Part shown: positions 8,106 through 16,241 of the stretch, one piece after another
Numbering within the stretch: position 1 is the stretch's first letter
How the letters are laid out: each line of letters opens with the position of its first letter
Origin: Kribbella rubisoli
GTDB lineage: Bacteria > Actinomycetota > Actinomycetes > Propionibacteriales > Kribbellaceae
DNA: 64,000 bases
Assembly: GCF_004217145.1 (NCBI RefSeq)
Contig: NZ_SHKR01000011.1
Coordinates: forward strand, 2,108,001-2,172,000
Direction: 5' to 3'
Made by a program: the position numbers and the translations under genes
The notes under the pieces: model-generated
Told to the model about the DNA's origin: nothing
The model's input: the letters and a program-made list of their open reading frames with translations, nothing else
Database searches by the model: none

Positions 8106-8582
8106 CTACCCCCTGGCGGTCCGGAGCTTCATCGACGGGTACTTCGCCTCGATGAAGCCGAGGTCGCGGTAGAGCTCGATGCCGTAGTCGGTCGCGTGCA
8201 GTTCGACCTGGCCGACGCCGGTCTCGTTCTCGAACCAGTCCATCAGCGCGACCACGCAGGCGCGAGCCAGACCGCGCCGGCGGAAGGCAGGCTCGGTGCT
8301 GACGTTGTACAAGTGGCCGCGGAGCGTCGTCGGGTCGTTCGGCCCCGGCGGGTGGACGAACACGTTGCCCGCGGCCCCTGCCACGACACCCGCGTCCGGG
8401 TCCTCGACGACGTAGGCCGCGAACGTGTCCGGTGACGCCAACTGTCCGGCGAACCAGTCGACGGCGGTCGCCTGCCAGGGCCCGTCGATGTCGTTGCCCA
8501 TCGCAGCGAGCATCAGCCCACGTAAACGGACCAGGGACTCCGCGTCATCCGCGCCGGCTCGCCGTACCTGAATGTCACTCAC
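8106..8582 (-). CDS. GNAT-family N-acetyltransferase
   Basis: This is 158 residues from GTG at 8582 (VSDIQVRRAG); the frame extends to 8615 but the GNAT beta-1 strand begins here. It has the acetyl-CoA loop FRRRGLARACVVAL and a C-terminal GIELYRDLGF block. It transfers acetyl from acetyl-CoA to an unknown amine. No Shine-Dalgarno site is visible, so it may be leaderless. Confidence 0.85.
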   Translation of the reverse strand: MSDIQVRRAGADDAESLVRLRGLMLAAMGNDIDGPWQATAVDWFAGQLASPDTFAAYVVEDPDAGVVAGAAGNVFVHPPGPNDPTTLRGHLYNVSTEPAFRRRGLARACVVALMDWFENETGVGQVELHATDYGIELYRDLGFIEAKYPSMKLRTARG

Positions 8583-8630
8583 GGGGACAATCCTGCCAAC
8601 TTTTTGCCGAGTCAATGAATCGAAGGGGGC

Positions 8631-10166
8631 ATGGCCCCGAGCAGAGCGCAGCGATCGTCGCGCAGCAGCCGAGCACGAAGAGTCAGACCGCGGCGACGCT
8701 CGGCGTTCTCGGCGCTGGCGATCGCCGTCCTCGGGGTCCTGCTCCCCGGTACGGCGTACCTGGTCGCCCGCCGGACCCGGCTCGGCGTGACGCTGGTCGT
8801 GGCGAGCCTCGCGCTGTACGGCGGAGCAGCGTACCTCGGCCTCGAGAAGCGGGATGCGGTCATCTCGTGGGCGCTGAATCCGAGCCTGCTGCTGTGGATG
8901 ATCGCCGGGCTCGGCGCGATCGCGCTCGCCTGGATCGTCGTGCTGGTCACGTCGTACAAGATGCTCCGGCCGCTGACCGTGGGACCGGTGCCGCGGCTGG
9001 TCGGGTCGATGGTCATCGGCGTCGTCTGCTTCGCGATGACGGTGGGTACGGCGAGCGGCGCCCAGACACTGATGGCGCAGCGGAGCCTGGTGAAGAAGGT
9101 GTTCGCCGGCGGGGAGTCCAGGAGCATGACGCGGCCGACGGTCAGTGGCAACAAGAACCTCTGGGATCAGATCCCGCGGCTGAACGTGCTGTTACTCGGC
9201 GCCGACGACGGCGACGGCCGCCAAGGAACGCGGACCGACTCGGTGATGGTCGCGAGCATCGACACCAAGACCGGCAACACCTCGCTGATCTCACTGACCC
9301 GGAACTTCATGCGGATGCCGTTCCCGGCCGACTCACCGTTGCACAAGATCTACCCGACCGGGTTCTGGGACCCGAGCATCGATCCCAGCAAGGAGCAGTC
9401 GGAGTTCTACCTGGACGCGATGTACCGCAACATCCCGAAACAGCATCCCGGCATCCTCGGCCCGTCGGACAACGAGGGCGCGGACATCCTGAAGGTATCG
9501 GTCGGCGAGGCGCTCGGGCTGAAGATCCACTACTACGTGCAGGTCGACCTGGCCGGGTTCGCGCAGCTGGTCGAGGCGCTCGGCGGGATCACGGTGAACA
9601 TCAACTACCCGGTCCCGGTCGGCGGCAGCGACGACGACAAGGTTCCGCCGAGCCGCTACCTCCAGCCCGGGCCGAACAAGCACCTGATGGGGACCGACGC
9701 GCTCTGGTTCGCCCGCGGCCGGTACCGCGTACCGACCGCCGACCTCGCCCGGCAGGCTCGCCAGCGCTGCGCGGTCAAGGCTCTCGTCGAACGCGCGACC
9801 CCACAAAACGTGCTCACCAACTTCGAGGCGGTCGCAGCGGCCGGCGAGAAGCTGGTCCGCACCGATATCCCGCAGAAGCTGCTGGGCGACTTCGTCAGCC
9901 TCGGCGAGCGGGTCAAGACCGCCAAGATCTCCAACATCGACCTGGACAAGAAGAAGAACTTCCCGAACGGCCGCAACCCGAACTACGCCGGCATGCGCGA
10001 GATCGTCGCGCAGGCGCTCAACCCGAAGCCCGCGACACCGCACACGCCCGCGACGACTAAACCCACGACCAGGCCCTCGACGGCGGCCCAGCCCCGCACC
10101 ACCCCCAAGCCCGCAGCCGACGACCTGACCTCGGCCTGCGCCTACAACCCCGGTCCGCCTGGCTAG
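8631..10166 (+). CDS. LytR-CpsA-Psr (LCP) family ligase
   Basis: This is 511 residues: an Arg-rich cytoplasmic start (about 1-24), four hydrophobic helices (about 25-45, 53-70, 84-107, 123-143), the LCP domain (about 183-400) and a Pro/Thr-rich tail. LCP hallmarks include LLLGAD, RTDSVM (201-206), SLTRNF and a GGITVNI block, plus DALWFARGRYR with conserved arginines. LCP enzymes transfer glycopolymers such as teichoic acids or arabinogalactan to peptidoglycan at the outer membrane face. Most LCP proteins have one helix; the extra three N-terminal helices are a distinguishing feature. Confidence 0.9.
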   Translation: MAPSRAQRSSRSSRARRVRPRRRSAFSALAIAVLGVLLPGTAYLVARRTRLGVTLVVASLALYGGAAYLGLEKRDAVISWALNPSLLLWMIAGLGAIALAWIVVLVTSYKMLRPLTVGPVPRLVGSMVIGVVCFAMTVGTASGAQTLMAQRSLVKKVFAGGESRSMTRPTVSGNKNLWDQIPRLNVLLLGADDGDGRQGTRTDSVMVASIDTKTGNTSLISLTRNFMRMPFPADSPLHKIYPTGFWDPSIDPSKEQSEFYLDAMYRNIPKQHPGILGPSDNEGADILKVSVGEALGLKIHYYVQVDLAGFAQLVEALGGITVNINYPVPVGGSDDDKVPPSRYLQPGPNKHLMGTDALWFARGRYRVPTADLARQARQRCAVKALVERATPQNVLTNFEAVAAAGEKLVRTDIPQKLLGDFVSLGERVKTAKISNIDLDKKKNFPNGRNPNYAGMREIVAQALNPKPATPHTPATTKPTTRPSTAAQPRTTPKPAADDLTSACAYNPGPPG

Positions 10167-10177
10167 CCCGGCTGTGC

Positions 10178-10885
10178 TCAGTGTGCCGTCAGGACGCAGA
10201 ACTCATTGCCGTCCGGGTCGGCCAGCTCGATCCCGTCGGTGTGTGCCTGACCGCTCTCGTGCCGCTTCGCGCCGAGGCCGATCAGCCGCTCGACCTCGGC
10301 CTCGGCATCGCCGGACGGCACGAGGTCGAGGTGCAGGCGGTTCTTGGGCGCTCTCGTGTTGTACGGCGGACCGCCCCAGCTGATCTTCGTCCCGCCCTGC
10401 GGGGACTGGATCGCGGTCTCCTCGTCCTCGTCCCAGACCAGCGGCCACTCGAGCGCCTTGCTCCAGAAGTACCCCACCGCCTGGCTGCCGTCGGACGTCA
10501 GACAACCGAGGACTCCGGTGTCGGCGAGGAAGTTGTTCCCCGGCTCGATCACACAGAACTCGTTGCCGTCGGGATCAGCCAGTACGACGTGTTCCTCCTC
10601 GGGCTTCTGCCCGATGTCGATGTGCCGACCGCCGAGCTCCAACGCGCGATCGACCATCGCCTGCTGCGCTTCGAGCGTCTGGCTGGGCAGGTCGAAGTGG
10701 ATCTGGTTCGGCAGTTCCTTCTCGACGTCGCTCGGCAGGAACCGAACGATGAATCCGAGGTCGTTGTCCGGCAGCACGGAGGTCCCGTCCGCACCCAGCT
10801 CCCGGCCGAGCACCCCGGCCCAGAACCGCGCCAACCCCGCGGGATCCTTTGCGTCGAAGGACAGTGCATGGATCTGGACGCTCAT
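10178..10885 (-). CDS. two-domain VOC family protein
   Basis: This is 235 residues from ATG at 10885 (MSVQIHALSF); the in-frame extension to 10972 is unsupported. Two VOC modules follow each other, and each ends in a near-identical ADPDGNEFCV block, showing internal duplication. Two-module VOC proteins form a complete metal-binding barrel from one chain. The substrate is unknown. It is convergent with the LCP gene and lies downstream of the TetR gene on the same strand but separated by 64 nt. Confidence 0.8.
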   Translation of the reverse strand: MSVQIHALSFDAKDPAGLARFWAGVLGRELGADGTSVLPDNDLGFIVRFLPSDVEKELPNQIHFDLPSQTLEAQQAMVDRALELGGRHIDIGQKPEEEHVVLADPDGNEFCVIEPGNNFLADTGVLGCLTSDGSQAVGYFWSKALEWPLVWDEDEETAIQSPQGGTKISWGGPPYNTRAPKNRLHLDLVPSGDAEAEVERLIGLGAKRHESGQAHTDGIELADPDGNEFCVLTAH

Positions 10886-10949
10886 CTCGGGTCTCCCATC
10901 CGCCGGAGGTACCACCGTATTTCGGGCGGAACGAACGCCGCAAAGAGAT

Positions 10950-11528
10950 TTAGCCGACCGACGCCGCGGCAACCCTGGCGTGGTGATCCGCCGTAGCGCG
11001 GCTCATCGGCCGACGGAGCAGGACGAGTTGGTGGTAGAGCGGACCGATTGCAGTAAGCAGCAGCTGATGTGCGTCCACGGAGGCCGGGATTTCCCCGCGC
11101 GCGACGGCCCGCCGTACGACGATCGCCGTGCGTTCGTAGCGATCCAGCCAGAACTGCGTGAGCGCCTCGGCGGCTTCCGGCGTACGGAAGGAGGCTGCGA
11201 TCATGGCCTGGGTGACCGACGGGCGGGCGGTCAGCGCGGCGTGCACCTCGCGGTTGACGGCGATCAGGTCCCCCTCGAGCGAACCGGTGTCGGCCGGCTC
11301 CCACGAGTCGTCGGCTCCGGCCTGCAGCAGATCGACGAGCAGGCCGGCGACGGTCTTCCAGCGGCGGTAGACCGTTGTGCGATGGACTCCGGAGCGTGCG
11401 GCGACCGCGTCGATCGTGAGTCCGTCGTACCCGTGCTCCGCGAGCTCGGCCTCGACGGCCGCGAGCACGTCGGACCGCACCCGGGCCGTCCGTCCACCCG
11501 GCCTGCTTGCGCGATCGGTCGTCTGCAT
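10950..11528 (-). CDS. TetR-family transcriptional regulator
   Basis: This is 192 residues. The N-terminal DNA-binding domain has the TetR pattern LTIDAVAARSGVHRTTVYRRW (about residues 37-57). The C-terminal helical domain would sense a ligand. It diverges from the streptogramin lyase-like gene across a 65-nt gap, so repression of that gene is likely by position. No clear palindrome was picked out in the gap. Confidence 0.85.
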   Translation of the reverse strand: MQTTDRASRPGGRTARVRSDVLAAVEAELAEHGYDGLTIDAVAARSGVHRTTVYRRWKTVAGLLVDLLQAGADDSWEPADTGSLEGDLIAVNREVHAALTARPSVTQAMIAASFRTPEAAEALTQFWLDRYERTAIVVRRAVARGEIPASVDAHQLLLTAIGPLYHQLVLLRRPMSRATADHHARVAAASVG

Positions 11529-11593
11529 GTCACCATCCTAACGCAACATTCGTCGCATTAGGGACACCGTTATCGATCAGAAGGAGAACGCCT

Positions 11594-12427
11594 ATGTCAG
11601 TCACCAAGCATGCGATCGACGATGGTCCCTATGGCGTTGTGGTGGCGGGCGGTGAAGTGTGGGCGACGCTCGTCCACACCGGCCGCGTCGCGACCCGCTC
11701 GGGACAGGTCATCGACCTCGAAGCGCCGGGGTCTCGTCCGAGCGTGATCGTCGACGGGCCCGATGATGCGGTCTGGTTCACGCGGAACGGTGACGATCGG
11801 GTCGGGCGGATCGGGTACGACGGGGTGGTGTCGGCGGTCGAGATCGCCGAGGCGCCGTACGGGTTGTGCGTCGGGCCGGACGGAGCGTTGTGGTGCACCT
11901 TGATGAGCGCCGATGCTCTCGGGCGGGTGACGGTCGACGGCGAGATGTCGACGTACCCGATCGGGGTCACTGGGGCGTTCCCGGCGATGATCACGTCGTA
12001 CGACGGGGAGCTGTGGTTCACGCTCAACCAGGGCAACGCGATCGGGCGGATGACTGTTGGTGGATCGGTCACTACCTACCCCCTGCCGACTGAGGGTGCC
12101 GGGCCGGTTGGGATCTGTGCCGGTGCAGATGGCGTTTGGTTCGTCGAGATCCTGGCCGATCGGGTGGGACGAATCAATGCGGACGGGAAGATCGAGGAGT
12201 TCCCATTGCCCTCTGGTTCCAAGCCTCATGCGGTTGCGGCGGCGGCTGACGGTGGGTGTTGGGTCACCTTGTGGGCAGCCGCCGCGCTGGTGCGGCTGGA
12301 TGCTCAAGGCAACGTTATTGCCGAGTACGCGCTGGGCGAGGGCTCCGAGCCGCACGGGCTTGCGGTGGACGGCGACTCGGTGTGGGTGGCGTTGGAGGAA
12401 GGTTCCTTGGCTCACATCCAGCCGTAA
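11594..12427 (+). CDS. vgb: virginiamycin B lyase (streptogramin B lyase)
   Basis: This is 277 residues from ATG at 11594 with AAGGAGA upstream; longer in-frame starts are not supported. Beta-propeller blades repeat throughout (for example GPDGALWCT, SYDGELWFT, GADGVWFVE). Residues H212, E252 and H254 sit in PHAV and SEPHG with the spacing I recall for catalytic H228, E268 and H270 of staphylococcal Vgb, with a further Glu at 268. Vgb linearises streptogramin B antibiotics by breaking the thiazolidine-linked ester through elimination. The divergent TetR gene probably regulates it. Resistance is inferred, not shown. Confidence 0.8.
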   Translation: MSVTKHAIDDGPYGVVVAGGEVWATLVHTGRVATRSGQVIDLEAPGSRPSVIVDGPDDAVWFTRNGDDRVGRIGYDGVVSAVEIAEAPYGLCVGPDGALWCTLMSADALGRVTVDGEMSTYPIGVTGAFPAMITSYDGELWFTLNQGNAIGRMTVGGSVTTYPLPTEGAGPVGICAGADGVWFVEILADRVGRINADGKIEEFPLPSGSKPHAVAAAADGGCWVTLWAAAALVRLDAQGNVIAEYALGEGSEPHGLAVDGDSVWVALEEGSLAHIQP

Positions 12428-12475
12428 GGGTGAGCAGGTTCACCCGCCGGAGGGAGGACGGCGGGCACCCGGCGG

Positions 12476-13399
12476 GTGGACAGTGGTGATGTGAGCACGG
12501 TGGTGCAGATCCGGGGAACGACCGCGCGGGTTCGCGACGTCATCGCGGTGGGGCGGCCGGCGTTCTGGGTGGTGTCGATCGTTCCTTATTACACAGGGAT
12601 CCTGCTCGCCACGCACAGGCTGATCCCGCCGGTCGAGGAGTGGCCGCGGCTGATCGTGGGCGCGGTGGTGATGGGCCCACTGGTGTGGCTGGCCGTGCTG
12701 GCGGTGAACGACGCGTACGACCTGCCGAGCGACCGACTCAACCCGCGCAAGGCGAAGTCGCCACTCCTCGACGGACGCATCACCCTTCGCGCGGCCAAGC
12801 GACTCGCCTTCGCGGCCGCCGTAGCCGCGGTCGGGTTGAGCCTGCACGTGGGTGTCGTGTTCGCGCTCGGCGTCCTCCTCGCGGTCCTGCTCGGCTACGC
12901 GTACTCCGTCCCGCCCGTCCGCCTGAAGACCCGCGCCGGCTTCGACGTCGCGGTCAACGCTCTCGCGCTCGGCGCGTTCGGACCGTTGGCCGGCTGGGCC
13001 GCGATCAACCCGGACCTCAGCAATTTCCCTTGGCTGATGGGTCTCCAAGGCACGCTCGCCGCCATCGGCCTCTACCTCCCCACCACCCTCGCCGACCTGG
13101 AAGCCGACCGAGCCGCCGGCTACCAGACGATCGCGGTCCGCTTCGGCTCACGGACGACTTACCGCATCGGGTACGCCGCCTGGATCGCGGCCGCCGCGCT
13201 GTCCGTCGTACTCGCCGCCACCGGCACGATCATCCCGCGCAGCATGCTGCCGCTCGAGCTCGTGATGGTCCCGGTCCTCGTCGCCGCCTACCGCAAACTC
13301 ATTGGCCCCGGCCAATCCTTCAAGGGCATCATCATCCTCTCGGCCCTGTTCCTCTTTCCCTGCGCAACATTCGCTCTCACCTACACCGGAGTCCTCTGA
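12476..13399 (+). CDS. UbiA-family prenyltransferase, membrane
   Basis: This is 307 residues from GTG at 12476; GTG at 12491 is an alternative start. About eight membrane helices are visible. The first aspartate motif is NDAYDLPSD (78-86) and the second is DLEADRAAGY; both are needed for magnesium-dependent prenyl diphosphate binding. The family makes quinones, chlorophyll or archaeal-type lipids by joining prenyl chains to acceptors. With no quinone genes nearby, the acceptor is open. The gene ends 2 nt before the iminopeptidase start, so the two are probably cotranscribed. Confidence 0.85.
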   Translation: MDSGDVSTVVQIRGTTARVRDVIAVGRPAFWVVSIVPYYTGILLATHRLIPPVEEWPRLIVGAVVMGPLVWLAVLAVNDAYDLPSDRLNPRKAKSPLLDGRITLRAAKRLAFAAAVAAVGLSLHVGVVFALGVLLAVLLGYAYSVPPVRLKTRAGFDVAVNALALGAFGPLAGWAAINPDLSNFPWLMGLQGTLAAIGLYLPTTLADLEADRAAGYQTIAVRFGSRTTYRIGYAAWIAAAALSVVLAATGTIIPRSMLPLELVMVPVLVAAYRKLIGPGQSFKGIIILSALFLFPCATFALTYTGVL

Positions 13400-13401
13400 C
13401 C

Positions 13402-14355
13402 GTGTATCCGGACATCGAGCCCTACGCCCACGGCCTCCTCGACGTCGGCGACGGCAATCGCGTGTACTGGGAGGTCTGCGGCAATCCAGACGGCAAGCCT
13501 GCGCTGGTCATCCATGGCGGCCCGGGCTCCGGCGCTGGTCCGGGTTGGCGCAGGTACTTCGACCCCGCGAAGTACAAGATCGTGCTGGTCGATCAGCGGA
13601 ACTGCGGGCGGAGTACGCCGGATGCCGCCGAGCCCGACGTGGATCTCAGCACCAACACCACCTGGCACTTGATCGCGGACTTCGAGCAACTGCGCCGGGA
13701 ACTCGGGATCGACAAGTGGCTGTTGCTCGGCGCATCGCACGGTGCCACGCTCGGGCTCGCGTACGCCGAGAAGCACCCCGAGGCGATCTCCGAGGTCGTG
13801 TTGTTCAGCGTGACCAATGGCTCCCGTCGCGAGATCGAGTGGGTGACCCGCGACATGGGGCGGATCTTCCCCGAGGAATGGGCCCGCTTCCGCGACGGCG
13901 TACCGGAGGACCAGCGCGACGGCAATCTCCCCTTGGCCTACAACCGTCTCCTGCACGACCCGGATCCCGCCGTACGTGAGAAGGCCGCGCGTGACTGGTG
14001 CGACTGGGAGGACACACACGTACGCACCCACCCCGACTGGCAACCTGACACCGCGTTCGACGATCCGACGTTCCGCCTGCGATTCGCCCGGCTCGTCACG
14101 CAGCACTGGGCCAACGCTTCCTGGCTCGAGGAAGGCGTTCTGGTCCGCGAGGCGGGGAAGCTGGCCGGGATCCCCGGAGTACTGATCCATGGCCGGCTCG
14201 ACATCAGCGGGCCGCCGGACATCGCCTGGCTGATGGCTGAAGCGTGGCCGGATGCCGAACTGCACCTGGTCGACCGGGAGGGCCACGGTGCCGGAGGCCA
14301 ACGGACGCAGGAGTTGATCCTGGATGCGTTGGAACGTTTTGGGTTACGGGCCTGA
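13402..14355 (+). CDS. proline iminopeptidase-like alpha/beta hydrolase
   Basis: This is 317 residues from GTG at 13402, directly after the UbiA stop; the much longer open frame starting at 12640 is a shadow. The oxyanion motif HGGPGSG (38-44), nucleophile motif GASHG (S112), acid D267 in HGRLDIS and H295 in REGHG form the triad. The family usually has GxSWG, and here His replaces Trp. Family enzymes remove N-terminal proline from peptides. Pairing with a UbiA gene hints at a biosynthetic rather than housekeeping role, but this is speculative. Confidence 0.85.
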   Translation: MYPDIEPYAHGLLDVGDGNRVYWEVCGNPDGKPALVIHGGPGSGAGPGWRRYFDPAKYKIVLVDQRNCGRSTPDAAEPDVDLSTNTTWHLIADFEQLRRELGIDKWLLLGASHGATLGLAYAEKHPEAISEVVLFSVTNGSRREIEWVTRDMGRIFPEEWARFRDGVPEDQRDGNLPLAYNRLLHDPDPAVREKAARDWCDWEDTHVRTHPDWQPDTAFDDPTFRLRFARLVTQHWANASWLEEGVLVREAGKLAGIPGVLIHGRLDISGPPDIAWLMAEAWPDAELHLVDREGHGAGGQRTQELILDALERFGLRA

Positions 14356-14363
14356 CCGGTTCA

Positions 14364-14377
14364 CGTGCACGTGCACG
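14364..14377. promoter_or_regulatory. 14-bp perfect palindrome upstream of PhyH gene
   Basis: CGTGCACGTGCACG is a perfect palindrome 62 nt upstream of the PhyH start. Downstream, AAAGAT and ATCTTT arms (about 14385-14406) form a second, looser dyad around TGATCA. Together they suggest an operator for an unidentified repressor. Confidence 0.4.
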
Positions 14378-14439
14378 AAGAGCAAAGATTTGATCACTGA
14401 TCTTTACAGCGATGAAACGTTCATGAACCCTTGAGTCCC

Positions 14440-15249
14440 ATGACTCTGACCCGCCCGGAGCTCGAGACCGACTACACCCTCAGCCGGTCCGATATCGCGC
14501 ACTTCGCCCAGCACGGATTCGTGAAGCTGAAGAACGTGCTGAGTCCCGACACGATCGCGGCGTACGAGCCGGAGATCACCGGCAAGGTGATCGAACTGAA
14601 CACGCAGCACCTTCCGTTGGAGGAGCGCGACACCTACGGCAAGGCGTTCCTGCAGGTGACGAACCTGTGGCAGGACAGCGAGCGGGTGCTCGAGTTCGTG
14701 TCGTCGCCGCGGCTGGCGCGGATCGCCGCGCAGTTGCTGGGCGTGCAGTCGGTCCGGCTGTACCACGACCAGGCGCTGTACAAGGAGTCCGGCGGCGGAG
14801 TCACACCGTGGCACGCGGACCAGTACTACTGGCCGTTCGCGACCGATCGCTGCGTCACCGTTTGGGTCCCGCTGCAGGAGACCCCGATGGAGATGGGCCC
14901 GCTGTCGTTCGCGGCCGGCAGCCATACGTTCGAGCACGGTCGCGACCTGCCGATCAGCGACGAGTCGGAGCGAGTTCTGCAGGAGACGCTGGCCGAGCAG
15001 GAGTTCGCGGAGATCTCTGAGCCGTTCGAGCTCGGCGAGGTGAGCTACCACCTTGGCTGGACCTTCCACCACGCGCCGCCGAACACCACCGACATCCCGC
15101 GCCGGGTGATGACGGTGATCTACGTCGACGCCGCGATGGAGATCTCGGCGCCGGTGAACGAGAACCAGAAGCTCGACCTCGCCCACTGGATGCCCGGCAA
15201 CGAGCCCGGCGAGACCATCTCCTCCCCGCTCAACCCGGTTCTCTACTGA
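14440..15249 (+). CDS. phytanoyl-CoA dioxygenase (PhyH) family oxygenase
   Basis: This is 269 residues from ATG at 14440. The iron ligands of the 2-oxoglutarate-dependent PhyH fold are visible: WHADQYYW (H125, D127) and a distal FHHAPPN (H210 or H211), with R221/R222 placed to bind 2-oxoglutarate. These enzymes hydroxylate lipids or secondary-metabolite intermediates. It stands alone behind a palindromic spacer, so regulation by an unlinked factor is plausible. Confidence 0.85.
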   Translation: MTLTRPELETDYTLSRSDIAHFAQHGFVKLKNVLSPDTIAAYEPEITGKVIELNTQHLPLEERDTYGKAFLQVTNLWQDSERVLEFVSSPRLARIAAQLLGVQSVRLYHDQALYKESGGGVTPWHADQYYWPFATDRCVTVWVPLQETPMEMGPLSFAAGSHTFEHGRDLPISDESERVLQETLAEQEFAEISEPFELGEVSYHLGWTFHHAPPNTTDIPRRVMTVIYVDAAMEISAPVNENQKLDLAHWMPGNEPGETISSPLNPVLY

Positions 15250-15289
15250 CCCGGCCCGCACCGTCCGGCGGAAACCCGGACGACTTCTG

Positions 15290-15309
15290 TACCTATTGGT
15301 ATGTACGAT
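15290..15309 (+). promoter_or_regulatory. TACC-N4-GGTA dyad plus leaderless -10 box
   Basis: TACC-TATT-GGTA (15290-15301) is followed by the -10-like TACGAT (15304-15309), 6 nt before ATG at 15316. The dyad would sit in the promoter spacer and could be an operator. The spacing suggests a leaderless transcript and supports the ATG at 15316 over the one at 15301. Confidence 0.45.
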
Positions 15310-15315
15310 GCTGCC

Positions 15316-15660
15316 ATGACCTCAGCAGAGTCACCGATCAGCCGCGTCGTCGTCCTCGACCAGCACCTGCCGGAGCCGCTCCCGGTGCAGCACGTGGAGG
15401 TACGCCGGATCACGATCGAGCCGCACACCGCGCTCGGCGCCCACGTCCACAACGGCCCTGTGTTCGGCAATATCGTCTCCGGTAAGGCCGTCTACCAGCA
15501 GGCAGCCGACGGCGAGGTCCAGATCCTGCACCCCGGCGACGTGTTCTACGAGCCCGCGGTCGACCGGATCTCCCGCTTCGACACCGAGGACGAGGGCGTC
15601 ACGTTCCTCGCGTACTTCCCGCTCACCGCCGGCCAGGACGCGACGCTCGACCTGATCTAG
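15316..15660 (+). CDS. cupin-domain protein
   Basis: This is 114 residues from ATG at 15316. It has a single cupin barrel: motif 1 PHTALGAHVHNG.V with a GKAVY strand, and motif 2 HPGDVFYEPAVDRIS. Two histidines in HVH and one acidic residue could bind a metal. Small cupins of this type act as isomerases, dioxygenases or sensors; no substrate can be assigned. The stop codon TAG overlaps the stop codon of the convergent gene at 15657. Confidence 0.8.
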   Translation: MTSAESPISRVVVLDQHLPEPLPVQHVEVRRITIEPHTALGAHVHNGPVFGNIVSGKAVYQQAADGEVQILHPGDVFYEPAVDRISRFDTEDEGVTFLAYFPLTAGQDATLDLI

Positions 15661-16241
15661 AGCGTCCGCTTCTGCGGGTAGATCGTCTCGCCGCGGGACA
15701 GTTGCTCGACGAACTGCTCGATCCGCTTGGCCCGCGTCTCGGCCTTCTTCACGTTGTTCACCCGGTGGACGACGGCGAACCGGTTAGCGCTGGTCAGGAT
15801 CTCGAACATCGCCTGTGCCCGGGGATTCGCGGCCAGCGCAGCAGCCAGATCGTCCGGAACCTCGCGCGCACTCGCCCCGCCGTACGCCTTGTCCCAGCGG
15901 CCGTCGGACTTGGCGCGCTCGATCTCCGCACGCCCGGCCGGGCGCATCCGGCCTTCCTCCTCCATCCGCGCGACCAGGTCCACGTTCCGCTTGGACCACA
16001 TGCTCTGCGCGCGGCGCGGGGTGTATCGCTGGATGAAGGTCTGCTCGTCGCGGCTCTTGCGCTGCCCGTCGATCCACCCGTGACACAAAGCTTCCTCGAG
16101 GGCTTCGGCGTACGTGAGGCTGGTCGGCGTCGTCACGTTCTTCTTCGCGAGCACGAGCCAGACACCGTCCGACGACCCGTGATATTCGTGCAGCCATGAC
16201 TGCCAGGCACCGGCGTCCACAACGATCAGTTCCGTACTCAT
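15657..16241 (-). CDS. YdeI/OmpD-associated-type protein
   Basis: This is 194 residues from ATG at 16241 with GGAGG upstream; the start overlaps the WYL regulator stop by 3-4 nt (ATGA), so translation is coupled. Family features are EALCHGWIDGQRKSRDE, FIQRYTPRRAQSMWSKRNV and a C-terminal FEILTSANRFAVVHRV. Relatives are annotated as bacteriocin-resistance or OmpD-associated proteins, without a firm biochemical role. It forms an operon with the upstream regulator. Confidence 0.8.
   Translation of the reverse strand: MSTELIVVDAGAWQSWLHEYHGSSDGVWLVLAKKNVTTPTSLTYAEALEEALCHGWIDGQRKSRDEQTFIQRYTPRRAQSMWSKRNVDLVARMEEEGRMRPAGRAEIERAKSDGRWDKAYGGASAREVPDDLAAALAANPRAQAMFEILTSANRFAVVHRVNNVKKAETRAKRIEQFVEQLSRGETIYPQKRTL

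Noticed and set aside
12640..14355. 571-residue open frame covering UbiA and the iminopeptidase
   Set aside because: The first 254 codons are an Arg/Pro/His-rich shadow of the UbiA gene; only the part from GTG at 13402 is a real protein.
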